Positions 41,823 to 51,361 are shown, counted from the stretch's first letter. The stretch is 64,000 nt of DNA from Polaribacter sp. ALD11 (GCF_002831685.1 NZ_CP025119.1:159001-223000), one strand, 5' to 3'. Notes: generated from the sequence alone by a model not told the origin. Translations and numbers: made by a program.

Positions 41823-43415
41823 ATGAAAGTAACACAAATTCCATTTAAAAATACAGGCTTCTTCTCTAAAACAATGCTAGATTATTTAGAGAAAAAAGAT
41901 ACGATACAACCATTTTATAACAACTTTCCAGATATTACAGGTTTTCACAATCAAATAGAAGAAAAAGAAAAATCATATCGTTTACAATCTCGATTGGTTT
42001 TAGTAGATGCTTTAAAAAAACAGTATCATAATTTTGATGTTTCGGAAAAAACGCAAGAAAATATAGCTCTTTTAAAATTAAAAAACACCTTTACAATCAC
42101 TACAGGGCATCAATTAAATCTGTTTACAGGGCCTTTGTATTTTTTGTATAAAATTATTTCTGCCATTAATTTAGCGGAAGAATTAGGTCATAAATTTCCT
42201 GAGAAAAATTTTGTTCCCGTGTATTGGATGGCAACTGAAGATCATGATTTTGATGAAATTAATTATTTTAATTTTGAAGGGAAAAAAGTAAAATGGACGC
42301 GAGAAGATGGCGGCGCAGTTGGACGTTTTTCTACCGACGGATTGGAAGATGTTTTAGCCGTTTTTGCAAACCAATTAGGCGGTTCTAAAAATGCCAAGTA
42401 TTTAAAAGAATTATTTTCTAAAGGATATTTAGAACACAATAATTTAGCAGATGCTACACGTTTTATTGCAAACGATTTGTTTAAAGAATATGGTTTGGTA
42501 ATTATTGATGGTGATGATAAAGATTTGAAAAATCTTTTTATACCTTTTGTAAAAGACGAATTAGAAAACGAAACGTCATTTAAAGAAGTTTCTAAAACCA
42601 TTTCTAAATTAGAAGAAAACTATAAAATTCAAGTAAACCCAAGAGAAATAAATTTATTTTACTTGAGTAAAAATTCTCGCGAACGCATTATTTTCGAAAA
42701 CGGGGTTTACAAAGTAAATAATACAGACATCACTTTTTCTAAGACTGAAATTTTAAAAGAAGTGGATGAAAATCCGTTAGCATTTTCGCCCAATGTTATT
42801 ATGAGACCTTTGTATCAAGAAGTAATTTTACCAAATCTTTGCTATTTAGGCGGAGGAGGAGAAATTGCCTATTGGTTTGAGTTAAAGAATTATTTTGAAA
42901 AAGTAAATGTTCCTTTTCCTATTTTGTTATTGCGCAATTCTGTGCAAGTAATAGCAGAAAAGCAACAAAAAAAACTAGATAATTTAACGATTTCTCATGA
43001 AGAACTCTTTTTAAATCAGCATGAATTATTATCTAAAAAGGTAATAGAAAACGCTGATATTGAAGTTGACTTTAATGAGAAAATTCAATATTTAGAAAAT
43101 CAGTTTTCTGAGTTAAAAGTAGTTGCAGAAAAGACAGATGTTTCTTTTGTAAATGCAGTAAATGCGCAAGAGAGAAAGCAAATTAAAGGCTTAGAAAATC
43201 TTCAGAAAAGATTATTAAGAGCAGAAAAAAGAAGGCAAAGCGATTTAGTAGAAAGAATTACAGCGCTTCAAAATGAACTGCTACCAAACCAAAGTTTAGA
43301 AGAAAGACAACGTAATTTCTCTGAGTATTATTTAGAATATGGGGCTACTTTTATAGCAGCTCTAAAAGAATCTTTAAAACCTTTAGAGCTAGAATTTACG
43401 ATTTTAGAATTGTAG
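41823..43415 (+). CDS. bshC: Bacillithiol synthase, cysteine-adding enzyme
   Basis: Adds Cys to glucosaminyl-malate in the last step of bacillithiol synthesis, giving the main low-molecular thiol of many Bacteroidota. Hallmarks are TGHQLNLFTGPLYFLYKIISAI (~93-114), VPVYWMATEDHDFDEINYF, GRFSTDG, MRPLYQEVILPNLCYLGGGGEIAYW and the long C-terminal coiled-coil. Length 530 is normal. The companion genes bshA and bshB are not in the window. It is co-transcribed with the methyltransferase at 41158. Confidence 0.95.
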   Translation: MKVTQIPFKNTGFFSKTMLDYLEKKDTIQPFYNNFPDITGFHNQIEEKEKSYRLQSRLVLVDALKKQYHNFDVSEKTQENIALLKLKNTFTITTGHQLNLFTGPLYFLYKIISAINLAEELGHKFPEKNFVPVYWMATEDHDFDEINYFNFEGKKVKWTREDGGAVGRFSTDGLEDVLAVFANQLGGSKNAKYLKELFSKGYLEHNNLADATRFIANDLFKEYGLVIIDGDDKDLKNLFIPFVKDELENETSFKEVSKTISKLEENYKIQVNPREINLFYLSKNSRERIIFENGVYKVNNTDITFSKTEILKEVDENPLAFSPNVIMRPLYQEVILPNLCYLGGGGEIAYWFELKNYFEKVNVPFPILLLRNSVQVIAEKQQKKLDNLTISHEELFLNQHELLSKKVIENADIEVDFNEKIQYLENQFSELKVVAEKTDVSFVNAVNAQERKQIKGLENLQKRLLRAEKRRQSDLVERITALQNELLPNQSLEERQRNFSEYYLEYGATFIAALKESLKPLELEFTILEL

Positions 43416-43429
43416 AATAAATTTTATAC

Positions 43430-43524
43430 ATCATTGCGAGTAAGAATACCGTGGCAATCTAAAAATAAACACTAATTTTACAGCTTAAATTGCGTCTCCT
43501 AAATTTTTGGAATTAGCAATGACA
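43430..43524 (+). repeat. Palindromic intergenic repeat, GTCATTGCGAG family
   Basis: TCATTGCGAGTAAGAATACC then GTGGCAATCT (43431-43460) at the left, and inverted GTCATTGCTAATTCC (minus strand, 43523-43509) at the right. It fills the gap between bshC and rlmF and ends 10 bases before the rlmF start. Confidence 0.6.
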
Positions 43525-43533
43525 CGATATATT

Positions 43534-44388
43534 ATGAAAGAAAAAAATCTTCACCCAAAAAATAAATTTAATAACGGTTATAACTTTGATGAATTAATCA
43601 AAATCAATCAGAAATTAGCACCTTTCGTTTCAAAGAATCAGTTTGATGTTGTTACGATTGATTTTTCTAATCCGGAGGCTGTAAAAGAATTAAATAAAGC
43701 GTTATTGTTTTCTTTTGATAAAATTTCTGTGTGGGATTTTCCCAAAGAAAATTTATGCCCGCCAATTCCTGGTCGTTTAGATTACATTCATTATTTAGCT
43801 GATCTAATTTCAGATGAAGCTGATGTTAAGATTTTAGATATTGGAACGGGAGCAACCTGTATTTACCCTATTTTAGGTGTTGCAGCATATAACTGGAGTT
43901 TTGTGGCTTCAGATATTGATTTAAAATCTTTAGATACCGCTCAAGATATTATAGATGATAATGATTTAGGAAGCAAGATAGAATTACGCCATCAAGTAAA
44001 AGAAGAAGAAATTTTAAAAGGAATTTTAAAAGAAGGAGATTCTTTTTCAGCTGTAATGTGCAACCCGCCATTTTTTAAATCGGCAGAAGAAGCACAAGGA
44101 GCAAATAAACGTAAGAATAAAAATTTAGGAAATAATACCGTAAGAAACTTCTCTGGTAACAACAATGAGTTGTGGTACATTGGTGGAGAAAAAGCATTTT
44201 TACATAACTATTTATACGAAAGTTCTTTGTTTAAAGAGAAAAGTAAGTGGTTTACTAGTTTGGTTTCTAAAAAGGAAAACATTAAGAGCTTAGAAAAATC
44301 TTCAGCAAAATTAGGCGCTGTAGAGTTTAAAGTAATTCCAATGAGTCAGGGAAATAAAGTAACTAGAATTGCGTGTTGGAGGTTTTAG
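43534..44388 (+). CDS. rlmF: 23S rRNA (adenine(1618)-N(6))-methyltransferase
   Basis: Methylates A1618 of 23S rRNA. The N-terminus LHPKNKFNNGYNFDELIK matches RlmF (LHPRNRHxGRYD), ILDIGTGATCIYPILG is SAM motif I, and VMCNPPFFKSAEEA is the NPPF catalytic motif. C-terminal WFTSLVSKKENIKSLEK is also typical. The start was set at 43534 (MKEKNLHPKNK) because the upstream frame is repeat sequence. Length 284 is within the family range. Confidence 0.93.
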   Translation: MKEKNLHPKNKFNNGYNFDELIKINQKLAPFVSKNQFDVVTIDFSNPEAVKELNKALLFSFDKISVWDFPKENLCPPIPGRLDYIHYLADLISDEADVKILDIGTGATCIYPILGVAAYNWSFVASDIDLKSLDTAQDIIDDNDLGSKIELRHQVKEEEILKGILKEGDSFSAVMCNPPFFKSAEEAQGANKRKNKNLGNNTVRNFSGNNNELWYIGGEKAFLHNYLYESSLFKEKSKWFTSLVSKKENIKSLEKSSAKLGAVEFKVIPMSQGNKVTRIACWRF

Positions 44389-44394
44389 GCTAAC

Positions 44395-44466
44395 GTCATT
44401 ACGAGGAAGAATGACGAAGTAATCTGTTTATTAAAATAAAAAGATTGCTTCATTCTTCGCAATAAC
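44395..44466 (+). repeat. Palindromic intergenic repeat, GTCATTGCGAG family, best copy
   Basis: Left arm GTCATTACGAGGAAGAATGA then CGAAGTAATCT (44395-44425); right arm, inverted, GTTATTGCGAAGAATGAAGC then AATCTT (minus strand, 44466-44441). The loop is AT-rich. It lies between the converging genes rlmF and 44476 and could also act as a transcription end. Confidence 0.7.
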
Positions 44467-44475
44467 ACTAAATAA

Positions 44476-45075
44476 CTAATTAAAAACGACATCGTTAATT
44501 TTATACTTTTTACAAACAAAATGTAAAATTGTGTAGACCAACATGTGAACAAATACCAAACAAATAAAGGCATATAAAGGCACACCGAAAAGTTGGTAAG
44601 GCCAATAATACGTCCAAACACCTAAGTAAATAGTGATAATTTCACCAAAAGCTGGTAGAATTAAAGCGAGTATTAAAGCCAGAAAAATTTTATTTTTTTG
44701 GCTTTTATTTTTTAACAAAGGAATTAATTTTAACTCTAGTTTGTACAAATAATGGAAAGCCAATATCCAAGCAAAAGGTAGCCAAAGCGGTAATTCTCTT
44801 GTAACTTTATGATATTCCCAATAGCCATTTGCAACGCCCCAAGTTTCTCCCACAATTCCGCCAAAACATGTTAGTAACATTCCTGCTAACAATAACCAAT
44901 TTTTGTTTTTGGGCCTTATAATGTCTTTATAAATATTATGAAAAATTTTTGCAGCTAAAATAAGTGCAATCCAAAAATCATATTCTTTTAAAACCCCAAT
45001 AAGAATTCCTGCGACAATTAATTTAACAAGAGCTTTTAGAGTTTCTGTAAAAAAAACCTTTTTGTTTGTAATCAA
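44476..45075 (-). CDS. Integral membrane protein, distant paralogue of 18938-19663
   Basis: About 199 residues with five to six hydrophobic segments. Two inner repeats read GETWGVANGYWEYH plus LPLWLPFAW (~80-108) and GEIITIYLGVWTYYWPYQLFGVPL (~145-168), the same G-E-x-W-x-Y-x-x-P-L pattern as the protein at 18938. No ATG lies before the first conserved segment; an upstream TTG sits inside a -7 box (TATTTTTG, minus strand 45101-45094), so the TTG at 45075 (reading MITNKKVFF) is the more likely start. Function unknown. Confidence 0.65.
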   Translation of the reverse strand: MITNKKVFFTETLKALVKLIVAGILIGVLKEYDFWIALILAAKIFHNIYKDIIRPKNKNWLLLAGMLLTCFGGIVGETWGVANGYWEYHKVTRELPLWLPFAWILAFHYLYKLELKLIPLLKNKSQKNKIFLALILALILPAFGEIITIYLGVWTYYWPYQLFGVPLYAFICLVFVHMLVYTILHFVCKKYKINDVVFN

Positions 45076-45223
45076 AGTATTATTTATTTGCCACAAAAAT
45101 AAGATACAAAATCGAGTCTAGTCTTATTTTTAACTAAAATTGAAGGATATCAGTTAATTTTTTTCTGTATTGGTGTAAGAAAAAATATTTTTCCGTATTA
45201 AATTTGTATTAAATTAAAAATAC

Positions 45224-46714
45224 ATGAACAAAAGAAAATCCTTTAAAATATTTTTAGTGCTAGCAGCTATTTTGGGAATTTATAAAATGGCTGATTATTA
45301 TGCTACAGATAAAATTTCTACTTATTTAAAGTCTCAGGAGTTAAGTTATGATGCTATTTCTACGAATTTATTGTTAGGAAATGTTTCTTTAAGTAATGTT
45401 ATAACAGTAAAAGATAGTCTTCATTTTAAAATTGAAAAGATAGAAATAAAAGGGATTTCTTATTATCAATATCTAAAAAATAAATCAATTCATATATCTG
45501 ATTTAAAAACGATAAATCCGAAAATTACAGGAAAAATCACAAAGAAAGAGACTGATAAAGAGGTTGAAAAAGAGAGTTCAAAGCCCAAGTCTTTGGACTT
45601 GAAAATAGAAAACATTGAATTCGATAATTTAGAAATTGATATTATAAAGAGTGATCGTTTTCCATTGATTGCGAAAAGTATTTATTTTGAAATTAATAAT
45701 TTTGAGTTAGATTCAACTTTAAATACATCAATTCCTTTTCTATACTCTAATATAGAAGCTTCAATAACAGATTTTGAAATGCAATTTTCGAAAGTTCAAA
45801 AAGTAAAATTTTCTAGGTTGGTTTTTGAAAAGGATCATTTATCTTTAGATAGTGTAGAAATTGTTCCTTTAAAATCTAGAAAAACATACATTCACGATGT
45901 TTCCGAAGAAAAAGAATTATTGACGTTGTTTAGTAAGAAAATAATATTTTCTAATATTCAAATTGAAGAAAAAGAACGATTAACCTTTACTTCAAATGAT
46001 GTTTTACTAGAGGATGTTTTTTTTAACTTGTATTTAGATGCAACCTTGCTCGAGCACCCAAATAAAAGAAAAGACTTGTATAGTAAAAGTCTTAGAGATT
46101 TACCTTTTGGTATTGATATTAAGAATTTGGAAATAAAAAATTCTGAACTTATTTATGAAGAATACACGATAAAAGGAAATGAATCTGGTGTCTTAATTTT
46201 TGATAATCTAAATGCTCAAATAAGTAATATTAATAATAACAGTAATAAGGAGACAAAATTAACTACAGCTAAAATTCAATCGAGTTTTATGAAATCTTCT
46301 CCGTTAGAGATTGAATGGACGTTTGATATTAATAATAAAAATGATGATTTTAGGATAAAAGGCAGTTTATTAGATATAACATCTAAAAATATGAGTTCTT
46401 TCTTATTACCAACCATGAATGTAAAAATGGATGGTTTTATAGATAAAATGTATTTTGATTTTGAAGGAAATGATTTTGCCTCTAACGGTAAATTAAATTT
46501 AGATTTTAATAATTTCAACATTAAAATCTTAGATGAAGAAAAAAATAAAAAGACAGTTATCAGTTGGTTGGCAAATTTATTTATAAGAGATTCTTCGAAA
46601 AACGGAATGGTAAAAGTGAAAATTGAAAAGTTAGAAAGAGATCAAACAAAATCTTTCTGGAACTATTTTTGGAAGAATATTGAAAAGGGTTTACAAAAGT
46701 CTTTGGTTTCATAA
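45224..46714 (+). CDS. AsmA-like / DUF748-type membrane-anchored protein
   Basis: A 496-residue protein. After MNKRKS there is one hydrophobic helix (FKIFLVLAAILGIYKMADYY), then a long beta-rich periplasmic domain: LSYDAISTNLLLGNVSLSNVITVKDSLHFKIEKIEIKGISYYQYL is characteristic of AsmA/DUF748 proteins that bridge the periplasm and are linked to lipid or outer-membrane homeostasis. A Lys/Glu-rich spacer (~107-125) follows. The C-terminus (GMVKVKIEKLERDQTKSFWNYFWKNIEKG) fits the family end. The assignment is by pattern only. Confidence 0.75.
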   Translation: MNKRKSFKIFLVLAAILGIYKMADYYATDKISTYLKSQELSYDAISTNLLLGNVSLSNVITVKDSLHFKIEKIEIKGISYYQYLKNKSIHISDLKTINPKITGKITKKETDKEVEKESSKPKSLDLKIENIEFDNLEIDIIKSDRFPLIAKSIYFEINNFELDSTLNTSIPFLYSNIEASITDFEMQFSKVQKVKFSRLVFEKDHLSLDSVEIVPLKSRKTYIHDVSEEKELLTLFSKKIIFSNIQIEEKERLTFTSNDVLLEDVFFNLYLDATLLEHPNKRKDLYSKSLRDLPFGIDIKNLEIKNSELIYEEYTIKGNESGVLIFDNLNAQISNINNNSNKETKLTTAKIQSSFMKSSPLEIEWTFDINNKNDDFRIKGSLLDITSKNMSSFLLPTMNVKMDGFIDKMYFDFEGNDFASNGKLNLDFNNFNIKILDEEKNKKTVISWLANLFIRDSSKNGMVKVKIEKLERDQTKSFWNYFWKNIEKGLQKSLVS

Positions 46715-46729
46715 GTTAATTTATGAACT

Positions 46730-46763
46730 AAAAAAACCGAAGCGATTTGCTTCGGTTTTTTTG
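46730..46763. terminator. Bidirectional terminator between 46714 and 46780 genes
   Basis: AAAAAACCGAAGC and GCTTCGGTTTTTT form a 13-bp stem with loop GATTT. Confidence 0.9.
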
Positions 46764-46779
46764 TCATATGTTGTTATTT

Positions 46780-47154
46780 CTACAAGTTAGGAATCACTAA
46801 CTCTTGACCAGGTTGTATAACATCTGGGTTTTTAAGAATATTTGTATTTGCCTCAAAGATAACAGTGTATTTAGAAGCTTTACCATAATATTGCTTCGCT
46901 ATTTTACCTAAAGTTTCTCCTTTAGCAACCGTATGATTTGCAAATACAGCAGTATTTTCTACTTTAATATCTGCCATAATATCAGAAGGATTTTCGCCGC
47001 CAACTTTTTTTATTTCATCCCAAAGAAGATTTTTTTCATATTGGTTTTTTGCAGTTCCTGTAACATGTAAAACACCATTTTCTTCCTTTACATCACCATT
47101 TTTAATATTTAATTCTTCACCTAAGTTAAGAACACTTTGATATTTTGCTTTCAT
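46780..47154 (-). CDS. BON-like plus LysM domain protein (Kbp/YgaU-like)
   Basis: A 124-residue protein without signal peptide. Residues ~1-70 resemble a BON-type domain (GDVKEENGVLHVTGTAKNQYEKN), residues ~74-122 are a LysM motif (HTVAKGETLGKIAKQYYGKASKYTVIFEAN then DVIQPGQELVIP). This order is that of E. coli Kbp (YgaU), a cytoplasmic K+ sensor induced by osmotic stress. The K+ role here is by analogy. It has its own terminators on both sides. Confidence 0.85.
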   Translation of the reverse strand: MKAKYQSVLNLGEELNIKNGDVKEENGVLHVTGTAKNQYEKNLLWDEIKKVGGENPSDIMADIKVENTAVFANHTVAKGETLGKIAKQYYGKASKYTVIFEANTNILKNPDVIQPGQELVIPNL

Positions 47155-47196
47155 TTTAATTCTTTTTTATAATTGTTGTTAATACTATAAATATAC

Positions 47197-47228
47197 AAAA
47201 AAACCGAAACATTTTGTTTCGGTTTTTC
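47197..47228 (-). terminator. Terminator of lpdA
   Basis: AAAAACCGAAAC and GTTTCGGTTTTT pair around loop ATTTT, with a T run on the minus strand. Confidence 0.85.
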
Positions 47229-47340
47229 GATAAAACTACTAATTATGTAGTTGAAATTATATTTAGATTCCTTTTGTTTTTAGTTTCCAGGTTTTATAAA
47301 AAGATAATAATCTAGTGTCTAAATTCTTGGTTCTATAATT

Positions 47341-48729
47341 TTACAAATGTATTACTTCATCATACGCAGCTGCAACAGCTTCCATAACTGCTTCACTCAT
47401 TGTTGGGTGTGGGTGAATTGTTTTTAATACTTCATGACCTGTAGTTTCTAATTTACGACCTAAAACTGCCTCAGCAATCATATCTGTAACACCAGCACCA
47501 ATCATATGGCAACCTAACCACTCTCCGTACTTTGCATCAAAAATTACTTTCACAAAACCATCTGGTGTTCCAGCAGCTTTTGCTTTTCCAGAAGCAGAAA
47601 AAGGGAACTTACCAACTTTTAATTCGTAACCAGCTTCTTTTGCTTTCGCTTCTGTCATACCAACAGATGCAATTTCTGGCGTTGCATACGTACAACCCGG
47701 TACATTTCCGTAATCGATAGGTTCTGTATGTAAACCAGCTAATTTCTCAACACAAGTAATTCCTTCTGCAGAAGCAACGTGTGCTAAAGCTTGTCCGGGA
47801 ACCACATCACCAATAGCATAATAACCAGGAATATTTGTTTGATAAAAATCGTTTACTAAGATTTTATCTCTGTCTACAATAATACCAACATCTTCTAAAC
47901 CAATATTTTCGATGTTCGATTTAATTCCAACTGCAGATAATAAAATATCAGCCTTTAAAGTTTCTTCACCTTTTTTTGTTTTTACAGTTGCAACAACACC
48001 TTCACCAGAAGTATCTACAGATTCTACAGAAGAATTTGTCATTACTTTAATTCCCGCTTTTTTAATAGAACGCTCAAACTGTTTTGAAATATCTATATCT
48101 TCTACAGGCACTACATTTGGCATAAATTCTACAATAGTAATCTCTGTTCCCATAGAATTATAAAAATGAGCAAACTCTACACCAATGGCACCAGACCCCA
48201 CAACAATCATAGATTTTGGTTGTGTAGGCAACGTCATTGCTTGTCTATAACCAATTACTTTTTTACCATCTTGCGGTAAGTTTGGTAATTCTCTAGAACG
48301 TGCACCTGTTGCAATAATAATATTGTCTGCGCTATATTCAGTTACTTTTCCATCTTCGGCAGTAACATCAACTTTTTTACCCGTTTTAATTTTACCAAAA
48401 CCGTTAATAATATCAATTTTGTTTTTCTTCATTAAGAAAGCAACACCTTTGCTCATCCCGTCTGCAACACCACGACTTCTTTTAATAACCGCTTCGAAAT
48501 CTTTATCAATAGCTTCAGCTTTTAAACCATATTCATCCACATGTTTTAAATAATCATACACTTGTGCAGATTTTAACAATGCTTTTGTAGGAATACAACC
48601 CCAGTTTAAACAGATTCCACCTAAATTTTCTTTTTCTACAATGGCAACTTTAAAGCCTAATTGAGAAGCTCTAATTCCTGTAACATATCCTCCAGGACCA
48701 CTTCCAATAATAATGATGTCGTATTTCAT
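47341..48729 (-). CDS. lpdA: Dihydrolipoyl dehydrogenase
   Basis: E3 component that reoxidises dihydrolipoyl groups of the pyruvate and 2-oxoglutarate dehydrogenase complexes with NAD+. From ATG 48729: FAD motif DIIIIGSGPGGYVTGIRASQLG, redox disulfide C40/C45 in GGICLNWGCIPTKALL, NAD motif IVVGSGAIGVEFAHFYNSMG, second FAD motif YYAIGDVVPGQALAHVASAEG and the catalytic His-Glu pair in HPHPTMSEAV. Length 462 is normal; the upstream frame is repeat sequence and not part of the gene. It serves PdhB (9847) and uses lipoate made by LipA (57385). Confidence 0.97.
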   Translation of the reverse strand: MKYDIIIIGSGPGGYVTGIRASQLGFKVAIVEKENLGGICLNWGCIPTKALLKSAQVYDYLKHVDEYGLKAEAIDKDFEAVIKRSRGVADGMSKGVAFLMKKNKIDIINGFGKIKTGKKVDVTAEDGKVTEYSADNIIIATGARSRELPNLPQDGKKVIGYRQAMTLPTQPKSMIVVGSGAIGVEFAHFYNSMGTEITIVEFMPNVVPVEDIDISKQFERSIKKAGIKVMTNSSVESVDTSGEGVVATVKTKKGEETLKADILLSAVGIKSNIENIGLEDVGIIVDRDKILVNDFYQTNIPGYYAIGDVVPGQALAHVASAEGITCVEKLAGLHTEPIDYGNVPGCTYATPEIASVGMTEAKAKEAGYELKVGKFPFSASGKAKAAGTPDGFVKVIFDAKYGEWLGCHMIGAGVTDMIAEAVLGRKLETTGHEVLKTIHPHPTMSEAVMEAVAAAYDEVIHL

Positions 48730-48757
48730 AATTGTATTTTTAACTTTTATTTCTTTA

Positions 48758-48836
48758 TTTTGGGCGTTCGAGCGGGCTTTCCGTTCTATCTTTTTTGTAA
48801 AAACAAAAAAGGATGCCACTTCAATCCCTAACGCGT
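48758..48836 (+). repeat. Intergenic repeat, TTGGGCG/TTCAATCC family
   Basis: TTTTGGGCGTTCGAGCGGGC then TTTCCGTTCTATC, an inner hairpin CTTTTTTGT / ACAAAAAAG, then GATGCCACTTCAATCCCTAA and CGCG. It lies between lpdA and argS. Compare 12855, 25430 and 54024. Confidence 0.65.
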
Positions 48837-48894
48837 GCTAATTTACTAACTTTTGGTCTTACTGCCAACTGCATACTGCAGCTGCCAACTTTTT

Positions 48895-50670
48895 TTACAT
48901 TCTCTCTGGAACACTAATTCCCAACAAAGAAAATGCAGATTTTATAGTATCCGCAACTTTTTTAGCTAACTGAACTCTAAATACTTTTTTATCTAGGTCC
49001 TCTTCTCCTAAAATAGAAACGTTCTGATAAAAAGAATTGAATTCCTTCACCAAATCATACGTATAATTTGCAACAATTGCTGGTGAATAATTGGCAGCTG
49101 CTTGCTGAATTGTTTCAGGATATAATTCTAATTGTTTTAATAATTCTTTTTCCTTTTCGTGCAATTCAATCGTTACAGATTTTGAATAATCGAAAGTTGC
49201 TTTTCTAATAATAGATTGAATTCTAGCATATGTATATTGAATAAAAGGACCTGTATTTCCTTGAAAATCTACAGAAGATTTTGGGTCGAACAAAATTCTC
49301 TTTTTAGGATCTACTTTTAAAATAAAGTATTTTAATGCACCCAAACCAATTGTTTCGTATAAATCGTTTTTCTCTTCTTCAGAATATCCGTCTAACTTTC
49401 CTAATTCTTCAGAAATTGTTTTGGCTGTAGCCGTCATTTCTAACATCAACTCATCTGCATCTACAACGGTTCCTTCTCTAGATTTCATTTTTCCAGAAGG
49501 TAAATCTACCATACCGTAACTTAAATGATGTAATTGTTTAGACCAGTCGAAACCAAGTTTCTTCAAAATTAAAAACAAGACTTGAAAGTGATAATCTTGT
49601 TCGTTACCAACTGTATAGACCATTCCGCCAACATCAGGAAAATCTTTTACACGCTGAATAGCAGTACCAATATCTTGTGTCATATACACGGCTGTTCCGT
49701 CTGAACGCAACACAATTTTCTCATCTAAACCATCTTCTGTTAAATCGCACCAAACAGAACCGTCTTCTTTTTTAAAGAACACCCCTTTTTCTAAACCTTG
49801 TGCAACCACATCTTTTCCTAATAAATAGGTATTGCTTTCGTAATACAACGTGTCAAAATTAACACCCATATTTTTATAAGTCACTTCAAAACCAGCATAC
49901 ACCCAAGAGTTCATCGTTTCCCACAAGTCAACGACTTGTTTATCTCCAGCTTCCCATTTTAACAACATTTGTTGTGCTTCAACAAATAAAGGAGCTTGTT
50001 TTTTAGCTTCATCTTCCGTTTTACCTTCAGAAATTAACTGCGCTATTTCTTTTTTATATTCTTGATCGAATTTTACGTAATAATTTCCAACCAATTTATC
50101 GCCTTTTAAACCGGTAGATTCAGGTGTTTCTCCATTTCCAAATTTCTCCCAAGCCAACATAGATTTACAAATATGAATTCCTCGGTCGTTAATAATCTGA
50201 GTTTTATAAACTTTCTTACCAGAAGCTTTTATAATTTCTGCAACAGAATAGCCTAATAAATTATTACGAACATGCCCTAAATGTAGAGGTTTGTTGGTGT
50301 TTGGTGATGAATACTCTACCATCATCGCTTTTTCATCCGCCTTTGGCGAAATAAAACCAAATGCAGCGTCAGCATAAATTGAATTGAAAAAATTAGTGTA
50401 AAAAACATCATCAATTACCAAGTTTAAAAAGCCTTTTACAACATTGTAATTAGTTATTTCTTCGACGTTTTCAACTAAGTATTTCCCTAAGTCTTCACCA
50501 ATTTGAACAGGATTTCCTTTTTTATAGCGCAACATAGGAAAAACAACGACTGTAATATCGCCTTCAAATTCTTTTCTTGTTGCTTGAAATTCTACAGATG
50601 GAATTTCAGTATTATATAAAGCTAAAAAACCTTCTTTTACTTTGGTTTCTATGGTGTTTTGAATATTCAT
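48895..50670 (-). CDS. argS: Arginyl-tRNA synthetase
   Basis: Charges tRNA-Arg. The class I HIGH motif is HLGH in SSPNTNKPLHLGHVRNNLLG (~121-140) and the KMSKS-equivalent region is PSGKMKSREGTVVDADELM. The N-terminal additional domain (residues 1-~100) and the C-terminal DALR anticodon domain (GPFIQYTYARIQSIIRKA, AKKVADTIKSAFSLLGISVPERM) are both present. Length 591 is normal. A minus-strand TAATTTTG box (50699-50692) lies 21 bases upstream. Confidence 0.97.
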   Translation of the reverse strand: MNIQNTIETKVKEGFLALYNTEIPSVEFQATRKEFEGDITVVVFPMLRYKKGNPVQIGEDLGKYLVENVEEITNYNVVKGFLNLVIDDVFYTNFFNSIYADAAFGFISPKADEKAMMVEYSSPNTNKPLHLGHVRNNLLGYSVAEIIKASGKKVYKTQIINDRGIHICKSMLAWEKFGNGETPESTGLKGDKLVGNYYVKFDQEYKKEIAQLISEGKTEDEAKKQAPLFVEAQQMLLKWEAGDKQVVDLWETMNSWVYAGFEVTYKNMGVNFDTLYYESNTYLLGKDVVAQGLEKGVFFKKEDGSVWCDLTEDGLDEKIVLRSDGTAVYMTQDIGTAIQRVKDFPDVGGMVYTVGNEQDYHFQVLFLILKKLGFDWSKQLHHLSYGMVDLPSGKMKSREGTVVDADELMLEMTATAKTISEELGKLDGYSEEEKNDLYETIGLGALKYFILKVDPKKRILFDPKSSVDFQGNTGPFIQYTYARIQSIIRKATFDYSKSVTIELHEKEKELLKQLELYPETIQQAAANYSPAIVANYTYDLVKEFNSFYQNVSILGEEDLDKKVFRVQLAKKVADTIKSAFSLLGISVPERM

Positions 50671-50833
50671 TTACTTAAAAAAATTGAATTGCAAAATTAA
50701 GAATTTTATTTGTTTTTTAGAACCATTTTCGGGCAAGAATAATTGTATTTTTGCAGGGTTATTCGTTATAACCTTCAAACTCCGATTCTGGAGCTCTAAT
50801 ATCTAAGGTAAAGCGGAGTCGAAACCTATTTTT

Positions 50834-51361
50834 ATGATGGAAAAGCGTTTAAGAGAATTACCAAAATTAGCAAAAGAAGCAAAGAAGGAGAGTCAGAAAT
50901 ATTTTGCAAGATTAAAGAAACGTACACCAAAAAGGTTGGACTATTTAATGCAAGAATTGCACGAAGAAGAGTTTAAAAAAACAGATTGTTTAGATTGTGG
51001 TAATTGTTGTAAAACTACAAGTCCTATTTTTACAAACATAGATGTAGACAGAATTTCTAAGTCTTTAAAAATGAAAGCAGCTGCTTTTACAGAGAAGTAC
51101 TTACTAAGAGATGAAGATGATTTTTTAGTCTTAAAAACAGCGCCCTGTTCATTTTTTGATGAATCTGATAATTCTTGTTTTATTTATGATGTAAGACCAA
51201 AAGCCTGTGCAGAATATCCGCACACAAACCGTAAAAAGTTTATTGGTATTACAGATTTAACAATAGATAATACAGAAGTTTGTCCTGCAGCATATAGAAT
51301 TGTAGAAAATTTAAAGAAACGTTTGCCTTTAGAAGGTAATAAAAAAGTAAAACATTCTTAA
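50834..51361 (+). CDS. YkgJ family cysteine cluster protein
   Basis: A 175-residue protein with the CxxCxxCC zinc or iron-sulfur chelating pattern: DCLDCGNCCKTTSP (~52-65), PCSFFDESDNSCFIYDVRPKACAEYP (~107-132) and a last Cys in VCPAAYRI. The first ~45 residues are a basic helix (LPKLAKEAKKESQKYFARLKKR). Function is unknown for the family. A -7 box TATTTTTG (50746-50753) lies about 80 bases upstream. The start could equally be the second ATG at 50837. Confidence 0.85.
   Translation: MMEKRLRELPKLAKEAKKESQKYFARLKKRTPKRLDYLMQELHEEEFKKTDCLDCGNCCKTTSPIFTNIDVDRISKSLKMKAAAFTEKYLLRDEDDFLVLKTAPCSFFDESDNSCFIYDVRPKACAEYPHTNRKKFIGITDLTIDNTEVCPAAYRIVENLKKRLPLEGNKKVKHS

Noticed and set aside
48730..48819. 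Extension of LpdA by 30 residues
   Set aside because: The extra residues are encoded by the intergenic repeat and would precede the FAD-binding start.
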